A stretch of 43,159 nt of DNA, taken from contig DATFBM010000046.1 in assembly GCA_035253825.1 (NCBI GenBank), positions 1 through 43,159 of the forward strand, written 5' to 3'. Positions within the stretch are counted from its first letter, which is position 1; every line of letters begins with the position of its first letter. A model generated the notes under the pieces. It had not been told where the DNA came from. It worked only from the letters and a program-made list of their open reading frames with translations, and did not search any database. The stretch is from JACCTH01 sp035253825. GTDB lineage: Bacteria > Actinomycetota > Acidimicrobiia > Spongiisociales > ZC4RG35. This document shows positions 8,457 to 17,197 of the stretch, in pieces. Both the position numbers and the translations under genes were made by a program.

Positions 8457-9773
8457 GTGGCGCGGGATTTTGATCTGCGTGACAACCCCCTGCACGCAAG
8501 AGAGTTTGCATTCTTGGCGGTGGCTATGGGTGTCACCTGGCTGGGAAATGAATTCCCGACATCTGGGGGTGTGAGCCCCTGGTTTCGACAAACTCCCATA
8601 GGCATCCCTGCCCATTTCATCCTCTTCTTCGTACTCGTTGTAGTTCTCATGCCGTACGTGGTGACGGCACCGCGTTTTCCAATGACTGCTCGTATGCGCG
8701 AACTCGGGATTTTTCGCCTCACCGTTTTGGCCTGGACAGTTATCGGTTTCGCCATCGTGGTAGCCATCTTTCGGGGCAGTCCGGAGCTTTTTGCCGACTG
8801 GCGGAATTTGCTCATTACGACCATCACATCACTGATCACCGCGAAGTTCATTGCGTCGGAGCGATGGCGACGGCTCGCTCTGATCGACCTGGCAATCATG
8901 TATGGATTGCTCTCCATTCCGACGCTGATCATTTATGCCCTTGGCCAAGGCAATTCGCTATTCGGAGTTCGGACGACTGTGTTCGATGCACCCACGTTGT
9001 ATATGGCCGGTTTTGCTGCAATTACCGCCGCTTGGTTCTACCTTCTCCCCAGCCCCTCTCACGGCCGAAGTCGAGCTGCTCTCCTCAAAGTCGCCGGCAT
9101 AACCTCGAGCTTGTTGATTCTCTTGAGTTTTCGGAGGTCCTTCTGGGTCGCTTGGGCCGTCGGACTAGCGTCGATCGTCCTCATCTCAAGGCGAGTCAAA
9201 CTGCGTTCTGGGATTCGCCTGTACGGAGCCCTGATTGGACTGGGAGTGCTCATTGTCGTTGCGATCGTCGTCCTTGGCGCGGAAACCATTGGAGCTCGAC
9301 TTGAAAGTTTTCTTCCGGCATCGACCGGTCAGTTTTCAGCTACAAACGAGGATCATCTCAACGACATTGTTGATGCGTGGCACGTGGTTGAGCGCGATCC
9401 CATACTCGGCTTGGGAATCGGAAGCACCTACGAGACGAACCTGATCGCCGACTGGAAAACTGAGTCGTTCGAAGTTCACAGCGCCGTTCTTCATGTGTGG
9501 CTGAAATTTGGGATCGCAGGTGCTTTTGCTTATCTGGCATTTCATCTCGGTGTCATTCGAGCGGCTCTTAAGGATCCGGAACTAGTCCCGATTGCCGCAT
9601 TTCTTATTGGTGAGTTGGCAGCGACTGCCTTCGGAACCTGGCCGTATGGCAGCTTTCAGATGTCAGTTTTCCATGGATTGGTGATCGCTTTGCTGGTGGT
9701 CAATTACGGATCGACGGGAGAGGGTCTTGCTCCTCAGAGGTCCGACATATCCCTGGCCACCAACGCCGTTTGA
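8457..9773 (+). CDS. O-antigen ligase/polymerase-like membrane protein
   Basis: The 438-residue protein has about ten hydrophobic segments (for example FILFFVLVVVLMPYVV, LYGALIGLGVLIVVAIVVLG). A larger loop follows about residue 280 and carries RDPILGLGIGSTYE and EVHSAVLHVWLKFGIAGAF. This GxGxGS...H/N..L..W...G arrangement is typical of WaaL/Wzy family (O-antigen ligase domain) proteins, which polymerise or ligate lipid-linked repeat units on the outer face of the membrane. The GTG start at 8457 has little Shine-Dalgarno support. The 260-base gap upstream (8196-8456) holds the divergent promoters for this gene and the beta-helix gene; no clear motif stands out there. Confidence 0.75.
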   Translation: MARDFDLRDNPLHAREFAFLAVAMGVTWLGNEFPTSGGVSPWFRQTPIGIPAHFILFFVLVVVLMPYVVTAPRFPMTARMRELGIFRLTVLAWTVIGFAIVVAIFRGSPELFADWRNLLITTITSLITAKFIASERWRRLALIDLAIMYGLLSIPTLIIYALGQGNSLFGVRTTVFDAPTLYMAGFAAITAAWFYLLPSPSHGRSRAALLKVAGITSSLLILLSFRRSFWVAWAVGLASIVLISRRVKLRSGIRLYGALIGLGVLIVVAIVVLGAETIGARLESFLPASTGQFSATNEDHLNDIVDAWHVVERDPILGLGIGSTYETNLIADWKTESFEVHSAVLHVWLKFGIAGAFAYLAFHLGVIRAALKDPELVPIAAFLIGELAATAFGTWPYGSFQMSVFHGLVIALLVVNYGSTGEGLAPQRSDISLATNAV

Positions 9774-9774
9774 C

Positions 9775-10854
9775 GTGTCTCGAGTCATCTTCGACTCGCA
9801 AGTTTTCATCGAACAGAGACACGGAGGGGTTTCGCGTTACTTCTCAGCACTGGCAGAGCATTTGCTCGACACTCAGTGGACCCCGTTCATAGCTCGAGGG
9901 GTAAGCCCAGACCCGCTCGACCTAGCTCCCGGCATTGAGGACTTTGGCCCCCGGCTACCGCTTCCGCGGGTAGGTCACACATTTCGAGCCAGAAGACGGA
10001 TTAATAGCCTTTTGATGAGGGCCTTTCGACCGCGGCCCGATGGTAGGTCTGTCTACCACCCCACCTGGTATCACGGCCCCACTATGGCGACTTGGGGTTC
10101 GCTCCCTGTTGTCCTGACGATTCACGATCTAATCCCTGAAAAGTGGCCGGGAGTCACCAGTCCTTCACAGCTCATAGACCGCCGAGAGGCGATCCGAAAA
10201 GCTAGAGCCATCGTTTGCGTGTCCGAATCCACGCAGGCCGAGCTAGGAGTTCACTACCCGTGGGCGGTGGCAAAGTCTCAGGTGACCTTGCTCGGGATGT
10301 CCGACCTAGCCGGAAAACTGGAACCGCCCAGCGAATCGCCCCGCCCTTATTTCGTTCATGTTGGAAAGCGCGGCGCTTACAAGGACTTCGCCACCATTGT
10401 CAGAGCTCTGGCGATTACTCCCGCCGACGTCCAGGTTGTTGCCGCCGGAGGCGGCCCTAGGTCGGAGACTGAGGAGGAGATGCTTGCGGGCGCACGTTTG
10501 GAGTCCCGGGTGCGATTCGAACCCGATCCATCCGATGGGGCGCTAGCGCAACTTCTCGACGAGAGCCAGGGTTTGATTTCGGCGTCCAGAGAGGAGGGAT
10601 TCGGCCTCCCGGCTCTTGAGGCCCTTGGCCGCGGCCGACCAGTCATCCTGTCGGACATTCCTGTGTATCGGGAGCTGTTCGGGAAATGGGGACGATTCTT
10701 CGCGCCGGGGGATCATGAGGATTTGGCGTCGGCTGTGCTCGAAGTTCTCGATAAGCCTCCACTTCAGCCTTCGCGTTCTGACCTCGAGGCCGCTTTTTCA
10801 TGGACGGAGACGGCGCGAATTACGGCCACCGCCTACGACCGAGCGGTCTCCTAA
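9775..10854 (+). CDS. GT4-family glycosyltransferase (mannosyltransferase-like)
   Basis: The protein from GTG 9775 starts VSRVIFDSQVFIEQRHGGVSR, the N-terminal strand and glycine-rich acceptor loop typical of GT4 enzymes of the WbaZ/mannosyltransferase type. A longer reading from 9727 overlaps the previous gene and adds unconserved residues. The C-terminal half has PYFVHVGKRGAYKDFATIVRA and the E-x7-E region SREEGFGLPALEALGRGRPV followed by SDIPVYRELFG, all hallmarks of retaining GT-B enzymes. It follows the ligase/polymerase gene with a single-base gap and is probably co-transcribed. Its 3' end overlaps the convergent kinase-like gene by about 35 bases. Confidence 0.85.
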   Translation: MSRVIFDSQVFIEQRHGGVSRYFSALAEHLLDTQWTPFIARGVSPDPLDLAPGIEDFGPRLPLPRVGHTFRARRRINSLLMRAFRPRPDGRSVYHPTWYHGPTMATWGSLPVVLTIHDLIPEKWPGVTSPSQLIDRREAIRKARAIVCVSESTQAELGVHYPWAVAKSQVTLLGMSDLAGKLEPPSESPRPYFVHVGKRGAYKDFATIVRALAITPADVQVVAAGGGPRSETEEEMLAGARLESRVRFEPDPSDGALAQLLDESQGLISASREEGFGLPALEALGRGRPVILSDIPVYRELFGKWGRFFAPGDHEDLASAVLEVLDKPPLQPSRSDLEAAFSWTETARITATAYDRAVS

Positions 10855-11452
10855 CTGGAATTGGCCGTCGCCTCAATACTGTCAATAATTCCTCTGCCAA
10901 CTGCACCGCTGGTCGGCTCGCGTCGAGCATCAGAACGGGACCGGGGAGTCGGTTCCATCGATCATCCTCGGCCGCTATCTCTTCAGGCGAAAGGTCACCT
11001 TTGCGGGCGGCTATGAGATCGCGATCGGCGTGTAATCGCACCAGTAAATGGGGTCGCGGAACCAGGTTGGCTGCCGCTCGGGCCATCCATTCTGGGCCGC
11101 CAAAGCCAAGGGCGACCGGTTGTCCTACATATCCATAGATCCATCGATCGCCAACGACCAGAGCGCCCTCTCGCAATGCAGGACGGAGCCAGCGCCAGTA
11201 GCCCAGGTTGAAGGCAAGCAACGACCAGCCCAACCGAAGCCAGCCGATCGGCTTCGGACCCGAGTGGTTACGTTTCGAAGGAGGTGGAGTCCCGTCGTCC
11301 ACGGGAGTGGCACCGGGCTTAACCAGGATCGATGGCCGGAAATGTATGTAACGAGTTGACGACGGCCAAAGGGCCACGAGATTCCGCGCCAAGGTTGTCT
11401 TACCCACGCCGTCAGGCCCGATGATGACTACGAAGGCCCCCCGAGCAGTCAC
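10820..11452 (-). CDS. Thymidylate-kinase-like P-loop protein
   Basis: The 210-residue product has an intact Walker A motif, VVIIGPDGVGKTTLARNL (about residues 8-25), characteristic of the thymidylate kinase-like family. Later segments VVGDRWIYGYVGQPVALG and LLVRLHADRDLIAARKGD (sugar/LID-like region) also fit. In exopolysaccharide clusters such proteins are usually not housekeeping dTMP kinases; they may phosphorylate a sugar or lipid intermediate. That is inference. Its GTG start overlaps the stop of the upstream WecG-family gene by four bases (GTGA, 11449-11452), so it is translationally coupled. It converges with the GT4 gene and overlaps its 3' end. Confidence 0.7.
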   Translation of the reverse strand: MTARGAFVVIIGPDGVGKTTLARNLVALWPSSTRYIHFRPSILVKPGATPVDDGTPPPSKRNHSGPKPIGWLRLGWSLLAFNLGYWRWLRPALREGALVVGDRWIYGYVGQPVALGFGGPEWMARAAANLVPRPHLLVRLHADRDLIAARKGDLSPEEIAAEDDRWNRLPGPVLMLDASRPAVQLAEELLTVLRRRPIPVRRPLGRRRWP

Positions 11453-12228
11453 GCTGCCTTATCGATTGCAACCAAACGCGGGGGTCGAGAAAGCACCTTC
11501 CATAGGAATATGGGGTTGTTGCGGAGATATCGTCGCCATAGTCGGCCCGGTTCCTGCCCAAGCCGATAAAGCCATTCCAAGCCGGACCGTTGGACGATTC
11601 GTGGAGCCTGTCGAATGCTTCCGGAGTTGATGTCAAACGCCGCCCCCACACCCACGAGCACCCTGGCATTGAGACTGGCCCGATGATCGGCCATCCACCG
11701 TTCCTGCTTCGGGGTCGAAAGACCAACCCAAACAATGTCGGGGTCGGCGCCATTGATGCGAAGGGTGATCTCGCGGTCTTCGCTAGGTGTCAAGTCTCCA
11801 AATGGAGGAGAGTGAGTTCCAACAATTTGGAGACCAGGAAACTGCACCGTAAGCCGTTCTGCCAACCGGTCAGCGACCCCCGGCTTCCCGCCGTAGAAGA
11901 AGGACCTCCACCCTTTAGCCACAGAGAGTCTGCAAATCTCGAGCATGAGGTCGGGTCCGTAAACACGGTCCACGTCGCGAACTCCCGCCCATCGACTAGC
12001 CCAGACCATGGGCATCCCATCTGGCGTCGTCATCCCGGAAGAGTTATGAATGTGCAGAAGGCTTCTGTCTCGCTGACACTCCATTACACCGTGAACGCCG
12101 GTCACGCACACATAAGTCGACTCGCCATTCTGAATCCACTGGTTGAAAGCCTCGACAGCCGTCCGCATGCTCACCGCACTGATTTGAACCCCAAGCACGT
12201 CGACTCGAGGATGGCCCGCGCCGATCAT
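11449..12228 (-). CDS. WecG/TagA/CpsF family glycosyltransferase
   Basis: This is a GT26 family protein of about 259 residues. Visible family features are TPDGMPMVWASRWAG (acidic residue after Pro), VGLSTPKQERWM, GVGAAFDINSGSIRQAP, and the C-terminal GLEWLYRLGQEPGRLWRRYL that tethers the enzyme to the membrane. The family adds N-acetylmannosamine, its acid or glucose to a lipid-linked first sugar early in surface-glycan assembly. ATG 12228 is chosen because it overlaps the stop of the epimerase gene (ATGA, 12225-12228). A longer frame to 12309 has no extra conserved residues. The downstream kinase-like gene is coupled by another four-base overlap. Confidence 0.88.
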   Translation of the reverse strand: MIGAGHPRVDVLGVQISAVSMRTAVEAFNQWIQNGESTYVCVTGVHGVMECQRDRSLLHIHNSSGMTTPDGMPMVWASRWAGVRDVDRVYGPDLMLEICRLSVAKGWRSFFYGGKPGVADRLAERLTVQFPGLQIVGTHSPPFGDLTPSEDREITLRINGADPDIVWVGLSTPKQERWMADHRASLNARVLVGVGAAFDINSGSIRQAPRIVQRSGLEWLYRLGQEPGRLWRRYLRNNPIFLWKVLSRPPRLVAIDKAA

Positions 12229-13193
12229 CCTGATGTAGCGGCTACTTGTTTCTCTATCCAGCGGTACGTAGGCACGAGACCCTCTTCTAGCGAGATTTCG
12301 GGCTCCCAATCGAGGATGTTTCTGATCCGGGAGTTGTCCGAGTTCCGACCCCGAACCCCCTGAGGGCCCTTGATGTGGCGAATGCCGATTCCAGCTTTAC
12401 CGGAAATATCGATGATGATCCGAGCGAGTTCGTTGATCGTGACGAGACGGTCGGTGCCAAGGTTTAGCGGCTGCGAGTAGTCGGACTTCATGATCCGATA
12501 AATACCCTCGACACAATCGTCGATATAACAGAAGGATCTCGTCTGTTCTCCGTCACCCCACATCTCGATATCTTCGCCGTCCTTCGCCATTGCCACCTTG
12601 CGGGCCAGAGCAGCAGGAGCTTTCTCTCTTCCCCCGTCATAGGTGCCATAGGGCCCGTAGATATTGTGGAATCGCACGGTGCGAGTCACTAGACCGAAAT
12701 CGCTTTGGTAGTACTCGGCCAGTTTCTCCGTAACGAGTTTCTCCCACCCGTAGGCGTCCTGAGGATTCGCCGGGTAGGCGTCCTCCTCTCGCAGGGGTTT
12801 CACATCGGCGTCAGTTTGGAGCTCATCGGGGTAGATGCAGGCGGAGGACGTGTACAAGTACCGGCTGACGTCGTGCACTCGAGCCGCTTCCATCGTGTGC
12901 AGGTTGATCAAAGCGTTGTTCCGGAGAATCACGGCGTGGTTCGCTGAGATGAACCCCATTCCTCCCATATCGGCGGCGAGGGCGTAGACGTGGTCGACAC
13001 CCCTCAGAGCCTGGAGGCAGTTATCCCATTTCCTGAGGTCCAAAATCTCGAATTCATCGGCGTCGACCTCGGTGTACTCCGGATACTTGATATCGATTCC
13101 GCGCACCCAGTACCCGCGAGATTTCAGATATGTCACTAAGTGATGGCCAATGAACCCACCGGCACCGGTAACAGCCACTCGTTCCACTCCCAA
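12225..13193 (-). CDS. NAD-dependent epimerase, GDP-mannose 3,5-epimerase-like
   Basis: The protein is an extended short-chain dehydrogenase/reductase. The Rossmann motif VAVTGAGGFIGHHLV lies at the N-terminus, and the catalytic YGWEK (YxxxK) around residue 148 is preceded by YTSSACIYP. The combination AADMGGMGFISANHA with NNALINLHTMEAARVHDVSR closely follows the plant/bacterial GDP-mannose 3,5-epimerase group, which makes GDP-L-galactose and GDP-L-gulose from GDP-D-mannose. Specificity is inferred from these motifs. The frame begins with TTG at 13193, but GTG 13187, spaced better from AAAGGG, may be the real start. It heads a coupled trio with the GT26 and kinase-like genes. Confidence 0.8.
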   Translation of the reverse strand: MGVERVAVTGAGGFIGHHLVTYLKSRGYWVRGIDIKYPEYTEVDADEFEILDLRKWDNCLQALRGVDHVYALAADMGGMGFISANHAVILRNNALINLHTMEAARVHDVSRYLYTSSACIYPDELQTDADVKPLREEDAYPANPQDAYGWEKLVTEKLAEYYQSDFGLVTRTVRFHNIYGPYGTYDGGREKAPAALARKVAMAKDGEDIEMWGDGEQTRSFCYIDDCVEGIYRIMKSDYSQPLNLGTDRLVTINELARIIIDISGKAGIGIRHIKGPQGVRGRNSDNSRIRNILDWEPEISLEEGLVPTYRWIEKQVAATSG

Positions 13194-13229
13194 ACCCTTT
13201 CCCCTAGCGGCCTTGAGAGACTATCACGG

Positions 13230-14381
13230 TCATCGATTATGAAAATAGGCCGCTTGGTCGTACGCGTTCATCAAACCTTGGAGATGCCGTTCGGGAGTGA
13301 ACACTTCGCTCCATCGCTTCCGGGCGGCACGCCCGAGGCGATCGACATCTATTAGATCCCTGAATGAGAACTCAAACCACGACCGAACAGTCTGTCCTCC
13401 TTCGCCGATCGTCTCGGGCAGCCCACCCAGGTCGGAAGCCACCACACCGAGCCCAGCAGACATTGCCTCCAAGACAACCATGGGCTGGCCCTCGTACCAC
13501 GTTGAGGGAACGACCAGAGCTCTGGCGCCGAGCATCAGATCTCGAATCTCCGATTGCGGCAGCCGTCCTCGAAATTCGACTCCGGGCAAGTCCTGACCGC
13601 TCAGTAGGGGCGCCAAGGGGCCGTCCCCAACGATGACCAGCCGCAGGTCCTTGGGAGGGGATTGCGCCCAGCATTCCAATAGTTGCTCAAGGCCCTTTTC
13701 AGGACTCAGACGACCAACAAACAACACTGTGTCAGAACTGCTGGGCGGATCCGATCGCGGCCCCGGGTCGAACGTGAAATTGGGTAGATGAACAATTCGC
13801 TCACCAGGGATTCCGGTAGCGCTTAGGACCTCCTTCATGAACGTCGTCAGGACGATCCAGACGTCGACGTGTTTTTGCCAGGTTCCCATTCGACGGTTCA
13901 GCGCCAGAGTCCCGGCAGCGGCTGATGAGGCTAGGAAGGAATCCCGATAGCATCGATACACGACACCCGCCCAAGGATGGGTACCGACACAAATTTGACA
14001 GGGTTTTCCGTCACGCAAGAGCTGACCATTGATGCAGGCCAATCGATAGTTGTGAGCGGTGAAGACTGTCGGTATGCCCGCACGGTGAGTTGCGGCAAGA
14101 GCAGCCGGTGAGATCGCAAACCAGGTGTTGTGAATGTGGGCAACGGAAGGCAACGTCGACGCCATAAGCTGATTGATCGAGGAGACTGTGACGGGGTTCC
14201 ACGGAGCTGCCATAAGAGCTCCTAGAGACTTAGCGGCTCCAACAGGGTTGGTCCGTTCGAATATCGCAACGTCATGACCCGCTGAGCGAAGAAGTTCCCG
14301 CTCCATTCCTACCACGGCGTCCTCGCCGCCAGCCTGCCTGTATCGATTGTGGATTTGGAGGACGCGAAGCGATCCTGTCAA
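13230..14381 (-). CDS. GT4-family glycosyltransferase
   Basis: This is a 383-residue GT-B enzyme. The N-terminus RVLQIHNRYRQAGGEDAVV is the acceptor-side glycine loop. VLFVGRLSPEKGLEQLLE marks the nucleotide-sugar half, and PSTWYEGQPMVVLEAMSAG contains the family E-x7-E element, followed by SDLGGLPE. The middle part has several cysteines (CINGQLL, CQICVGTHPW), as seen in a subgroup of these enzymes. The TTG start (14379-14381) overlaps the stop of the Wzz/Wzc-like gene (TTGA), so expression is probably coupled to it. The donor and acceptor sugars cannot be deduced. Confidence 0.88.
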   Translation of the reverse strand: MTGSLRVLQIHNRYRQAGGEDAVVGMERELLRSAGHDVAIFERTNPVGAAKSLGALMAAPWNPVTVSSINQLMASTLPSVAHIHNTWFAISPAALAATHRAGIPTVFTAHNYRLACINGQLLRDGKPCQICVGTHPWAGVVYRCYRDSFLASSAAAGTLALNRRMGTWQKHVDVWIVLTTFMKEVLSATGIPGERIVHLPNFTFDPGPRSDPPSSSDTVLFVGRLSPEKGLEQLLECWAQSPPKDLRLVIVGDGPLAPLLSGQDLPGVEFRGRLPQSEIRDLMLGARALVVPSTWYEGQPMVVLEAMSAGLGVVASDLGGLPETIGEGGQTVRSWFEFSFRDLIDVDRLGRAARKRWSEVFTPERHLQGLMNAYDQAAYFHNR

Positions 14382-16174
14382 CGGCGGCCGACGCTCCTCG
14401 GACGCTTAATTGGTTCCACCAAGCCTCGGTCACCAAGAACGTCTCGCATCGACCCACCGTTCGAGTCGACTATGTCCCTCTTGGGAGCCCGGTTATAAAA
14501 GTAGCCGATCACATTGGCGTTAAGGAATCGAAGGCGGCTGGCAAGCTCGGAACCGGCCCTTACTGATCCACCATTTTGAATGACCATGACCGTCGCTGAA
14601 GCAGCCCGGCTCAATGTGCTTGCGTATGCGACCTGGAGGAGGGGCGGTCCATCGATGAGCACCATGTCGTAACGCGTCGAGACGTCTCCGATGGTTTCTT
14701 CGAGGTTTCCGCTCCCAAAGAAGTCCGGAGCAATTATCGGATCAACACCCCTTCCAAGGAGATCCAAGCCAACCCCTTCAGAAAGCCGTACTCGCGTTAC
14801 GGCCGATCTCACATCGACGTCGCCCTTGGCGAGTTCAGTGAGACCGGCTTGGAGCTTGAAGTCGCCCAAGAGAAGTTTGCTCAATTCTTGACTGCCGAAA
14901 TCGGCGTCGATAACTAACACGTTCTTTGTTCGAGCGGCCGCAGCTGCGATGTTGGCAATGAGGGTCGACTTACCGTCCCCGACACCTGCTGAGGCGAAAT
15001 AAACCGATTTGAGTTTGCCTTTCCCTAGGCGCACCTCAAGATTTGCAGCCGCGAACCTAAACGATTCGGCTGCTAACGATCGGGGCGCGTCGCGAACCGG
15101 GAGCAAAGTTGATGCATCGGTCTCCCATTGCGGAATCTCCGCCAATGCCGGAACCGATAGGAGAGTCTCCGGCTGAGTCCAATCCGTAAAGCCTCGCCTC
15201 CAATTACCGAGGCTGTAGGCGAGTCCGAGTGCGACCAAGGCCCCAACGAACATTCCTCCCAGGACGGTGAAAATGCGGCCAGCTCCCGACGAAACCGTCG
15301 TGACTGCTGCTGGTGAAAAGAACGAGATACCGCTGCCCTCGATTTCCGCCTGCAGCAGAATGTTGCTTCGTTGGGAATCGACTGCCGCCATCCGTTCGTG
15401 GATAGACGTTCGGTTAGCCAAAAGCGCAGCTACATCAGACCGTTCCGTCTCCACTTCCAGGGCTGCTCTCAATATCTCGAGTTGTCGGTCTTCCTGGTCG
15501 AGGAGGGACAAGAGGGACTCTCTCGTCTCCGGATTCGACGTCTCGGAGATTTGTTGTTGAAGCCCTGCGATCCGGTTAAGCACTTGGTCGATCTTCGGTC
15601 CGAGTGCTCGGCCGGCCAGCAAGCTATCGATCTGCTCGTCCACAGAGGCGAGCTCCTCCGCGAGCACGATGTCGGCTTCGTCTAGCCTGCTTTCAACCGC
15701 AGCGTTCGCTTCGAGGCGCTGTTCTCTCTGAATCTGATCGTACGCCTCAACGATGCTATTGGCTACGACCTCAGCCTCCCTAGGGTCATCACTGGAGAAA
15801 CCGATCCCAATAACGTCGGTTCCCCGAAGAGTCGTGAAAGATGACCCAGCAAAGATTTCTCCCGGTGTGAGTTCGAATCCCTGTTGGGATGCGATCTCAG
15901 CAGCACGTAAAGCCACTAAGCCGGATTGGACAACTTCAAGCTGGTTGGCAACCAAGCGGTCGCCGGCGACGAGGCTGTTGGTGCCGAGAAGGAGTGAAGT
16001 TTCGGGATCCTCGAGGACAATCGTGGCCTCGGCCAAGTATCGGTTGGGTCGTATAGCTGTGAAAAGCAGCGCGGCAAGGCCAAATAGAACGACGATGAGG
16101 ACGACCAATCGTCTGTAACGCCAGGCGCTGGCGAGCACGCCAGGTTGACCCATACTCGATTCGTCGCCAATCAT
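14378..16174 (-). CDS. Wzz/Wzc-like polysaccharide co-polymerase with P-loop kinase-type domain
   Basis: This 598-residue protein has a Wzz-type periplasmic/extracellular loop between two membrane helices (about residues 23-45 and 285-305), with a coiled-coil region of Glu/Gln-rich helices. A cytoplasmic BY-kinase-like ATPase domain follows: Walker A SAGVGDGKSTLIANIA, Walker A' NVLVIDADFGSQEL and Walker B-like MVLIDGPPLL. Members control chain length and coordinate export. The C-terminal tail has no tyrosine cluster, so classical autophosphorylation is doubtful. The start at 16174 heads the minus-strand arm of the polysaccharide cluster. Its promoter must lie in the 108 bases up to 16282. Confidence 0.85.
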   Translation of the reverse strand: MIGDESSMGQPGVLASAWRYRRLVVLIVVLFGLAALLFTAIRPNRYLAEATIVLEDPETSLLLGTNSLVAGDRLVANQLEVVQSGLVALRAAEIASQQGFELTPGEIFAGSSFTTLRGTDVIGIGFSSDDPREAEVVANSIVEAYDQIQREQRLEANAAVESRLDEADIVLAEELASVDEQIDSLLAGRALGPKIDQVLNRIAGLQQQISETSNPETRESLLSLLDQEDRQLEILRAALEVETERSDVAALLANRTSIHERMAAVDSQRSNILLQAEIEGSGISFFSPAAVTTVSSGAGRIFTVLGGMFVGALVALGLAYSLGNWRRGFTDWTQPETLLSVPALAEIPQWETDASTLLPVRDAPRSLAAESFRFAAANLEVRLGKGKLKSVYFASAGVGDGKSTLIANIAAAAARTKNVLVIDADFGSQELSKLLLGDFKLQAGLTELAKGDVDVRSAVTRVRLSEGVGLDLLGRGVDPIIAPDFFGSGNLEETIGDVSTRYDMVLIDGPPLLQVAYASTLSRAASATVMVIQNGGSVRAGSELASRLRFLNANVIGYFYNRAPKRDIVDSNGGSMRDVLGDRGLVEPIKRPRSVGRR

Positions 16175-16282
16175 GGACCCCAGCCCCTAGACAGCGCCAT
16201 CCCCGCGTCGAGGAAAGCTAGACAGACCATGGTAGTCGAAGCGCGATTTCTAACAATGGGTACTTCGACGGAAATCAGGGTC

Positions 16283-16486
16283 CTATCGACGACTGAATCC
16301 CCGATTCGAGGCCTCGCGTACTGTGTCTGGAGCGAAGGCCTGCAACTGGTTTCTTCCATCCAGCACAAGAGCAGCGACTGCTTGGGATAATTGCTCGAAT
16401 TGCTCTGAATCGTCGCAGTCGTAAACGACCATCGCGTCGCGTCGTCCGATAAACCGATTGTCCGGGAAACGACGCAACCGACTCAT
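16283..16486 (-). CDS. Small conserved-looking protein of unknown function (67 aa)
   Basis: The ATG at 16486 overlaps the stop of the zinc-ribbon gene (ATGA, 16483-16486), which makes this short gene credible. The product is soluble and mixed in charge: MSRLRRFPDNRFIGRRDAMV, then VVYDCDDSEQFEQLSQAV and a helix ending in FAPDTVREASNRGF. It has no signal peptide or metal motif. A longer frame to 16543 would run back into the zinc-ribbon gene. It is the last gene of the minus-strand set beginning with the acyl-CoA dehydrogenase. I do not recognise a family. Confidence 0.6.
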   Translation of the reverse strand: MSRLRRFPDNRFIGRRDAMVVYDCDDSEQFEQLSQAVAALVLDGRNQLQAFAPDTVREASNRGFSRR

Positions 16487-16782
16487 TGAGTGGGTGGTGC
16501 GTCCTGAACGCCGGTTGCCACGTTCGATCCGCAATTGGGGCATTTGGCCTCGGCCACCTGACCCACGATGAACGTGAATTCACACTGTGGGCAAGTCACC
16601 CGCGGCGAAGGTGGATCAGGAGGTCGGGGGGGCGGCGGTGGTGCGCCAGGTCCGTTGTTTGGAGGAGGCGTGGCTCCGGGCGCCGCTCGGACAGCATTGA
16701 CGGACCCACAGACCGGGCAAGAGAAGCGACCTGGTCCGGGAACATCGAATTGATTACGGCAGGCGCCGCAGCGCACCATCAT
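16483..16782 (-). CDS. Double zinc-ribbon protein with Pro-rich linker
   Basis: The 99-residue protein has two CxxC...CxxC zinc ribbons. The first is at residues 5-25 (CGACRNQF...CPVCGS). The second is at about residues 64-84 (CPQCEFTFIV...CPNCGS). They are separated by about 35 residues of Pro/Gly/Ala. The first ribbon resembles MJ0042-type zinc fingers. Such proteins are usually structural or nucleic-acid/protein adaptors. The start is supported by GGAGG upstream and overlaps the membrane-protein stop by four bases (ATGA, 16779-16782). It is coupled on both sides to small genes of unknown role, so the three probably work together. Confidence 0.75.
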   Translation of the reverse strand: MMVRCGACRNQFDVPGPGRFSCPVCGSVNAVRAAPGATPPPNNGPGAPPPPPRPPDPPSPRVTCPQCEFTFIVGQVAEAKCPNCGSNVATGVQDAPPTQ

Positions 16783-17195
16783 TTTTCGAATCCTCCTACT
16801 GGGTCGCCAACGGCTCCGATGGACGCCAGATATTCGACTCCGAGTTCCAAAACCCCCTCGATATCGCCCTCAGCGTATTCGAGACCGTGGCGTTGCGAAA
16901 TTTGGCCTCTGATGTATTCCACGGCCGGGCGATAGGCGCCCGCCACCGTTTCCACCGGCACCCGCCGGCGTTCTTGAGCCAGTCCCTGGAGGTAGTAGAT
17001 CTCCCATTCGAGGATGCGTCGCACTCCCCCCTCCCTGACTCTGTACTTGGACTCCTCGGGGAGTCGAGCCATCACGAATTCGACGGCGTCCTCGATTCCA
17101 AAGGTGATTTCAAGCTTGCCTCTGGATGCATGCTGCCAGAGGACCAGCGCTCCCACCACAAGCAGGATCCCAATGAGGATGGCTGCAAGTGCCAT
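16779..17195 (-). CDS. Membrane-anchored protein of unknown function (138 aa)
   Basis: One N-terminal transmembrane helix (ALAAILIGILLVVGALVLW, residues 2-20) is followed by about 115 soluble, Glu/Arg-rich, helical residues including ILEWEIYYLQGLAQERRR and GVLELGVEYLASIGAVGDP. No catalytic motif is visible. It starts 2 bases after the acyl-CoA dehydrogenase stop and overlaps the zinc-ribbon gene by four bases. It may tether the zinc-ribbon protein at the membrane, but this is speculation from gene order. I do not recognise the family. Confidence 0.7.
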   Translation of the reverse strand: MALAAILIGILLVVGALVLWQHASRGKLEITFGIEDAVEFVMARLPEESKYRVREGGVRRILEWEIYYLQGLAQERRRVPVETVAGAYRPAVEYIRGQISQRHGLEYAEGDIEGVLELGVEYLASIGAVGDPVGGFEK

Positions 17196-17197
17196 GC

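Noticed and set aside
16235..16269. Inverted repeat GTCGAAG/CTTCGAC in the promoter gap of the polysaccharide arm.
   Set aside because: The 21-base spacer and short arms are weak evidence; only one copy was found.
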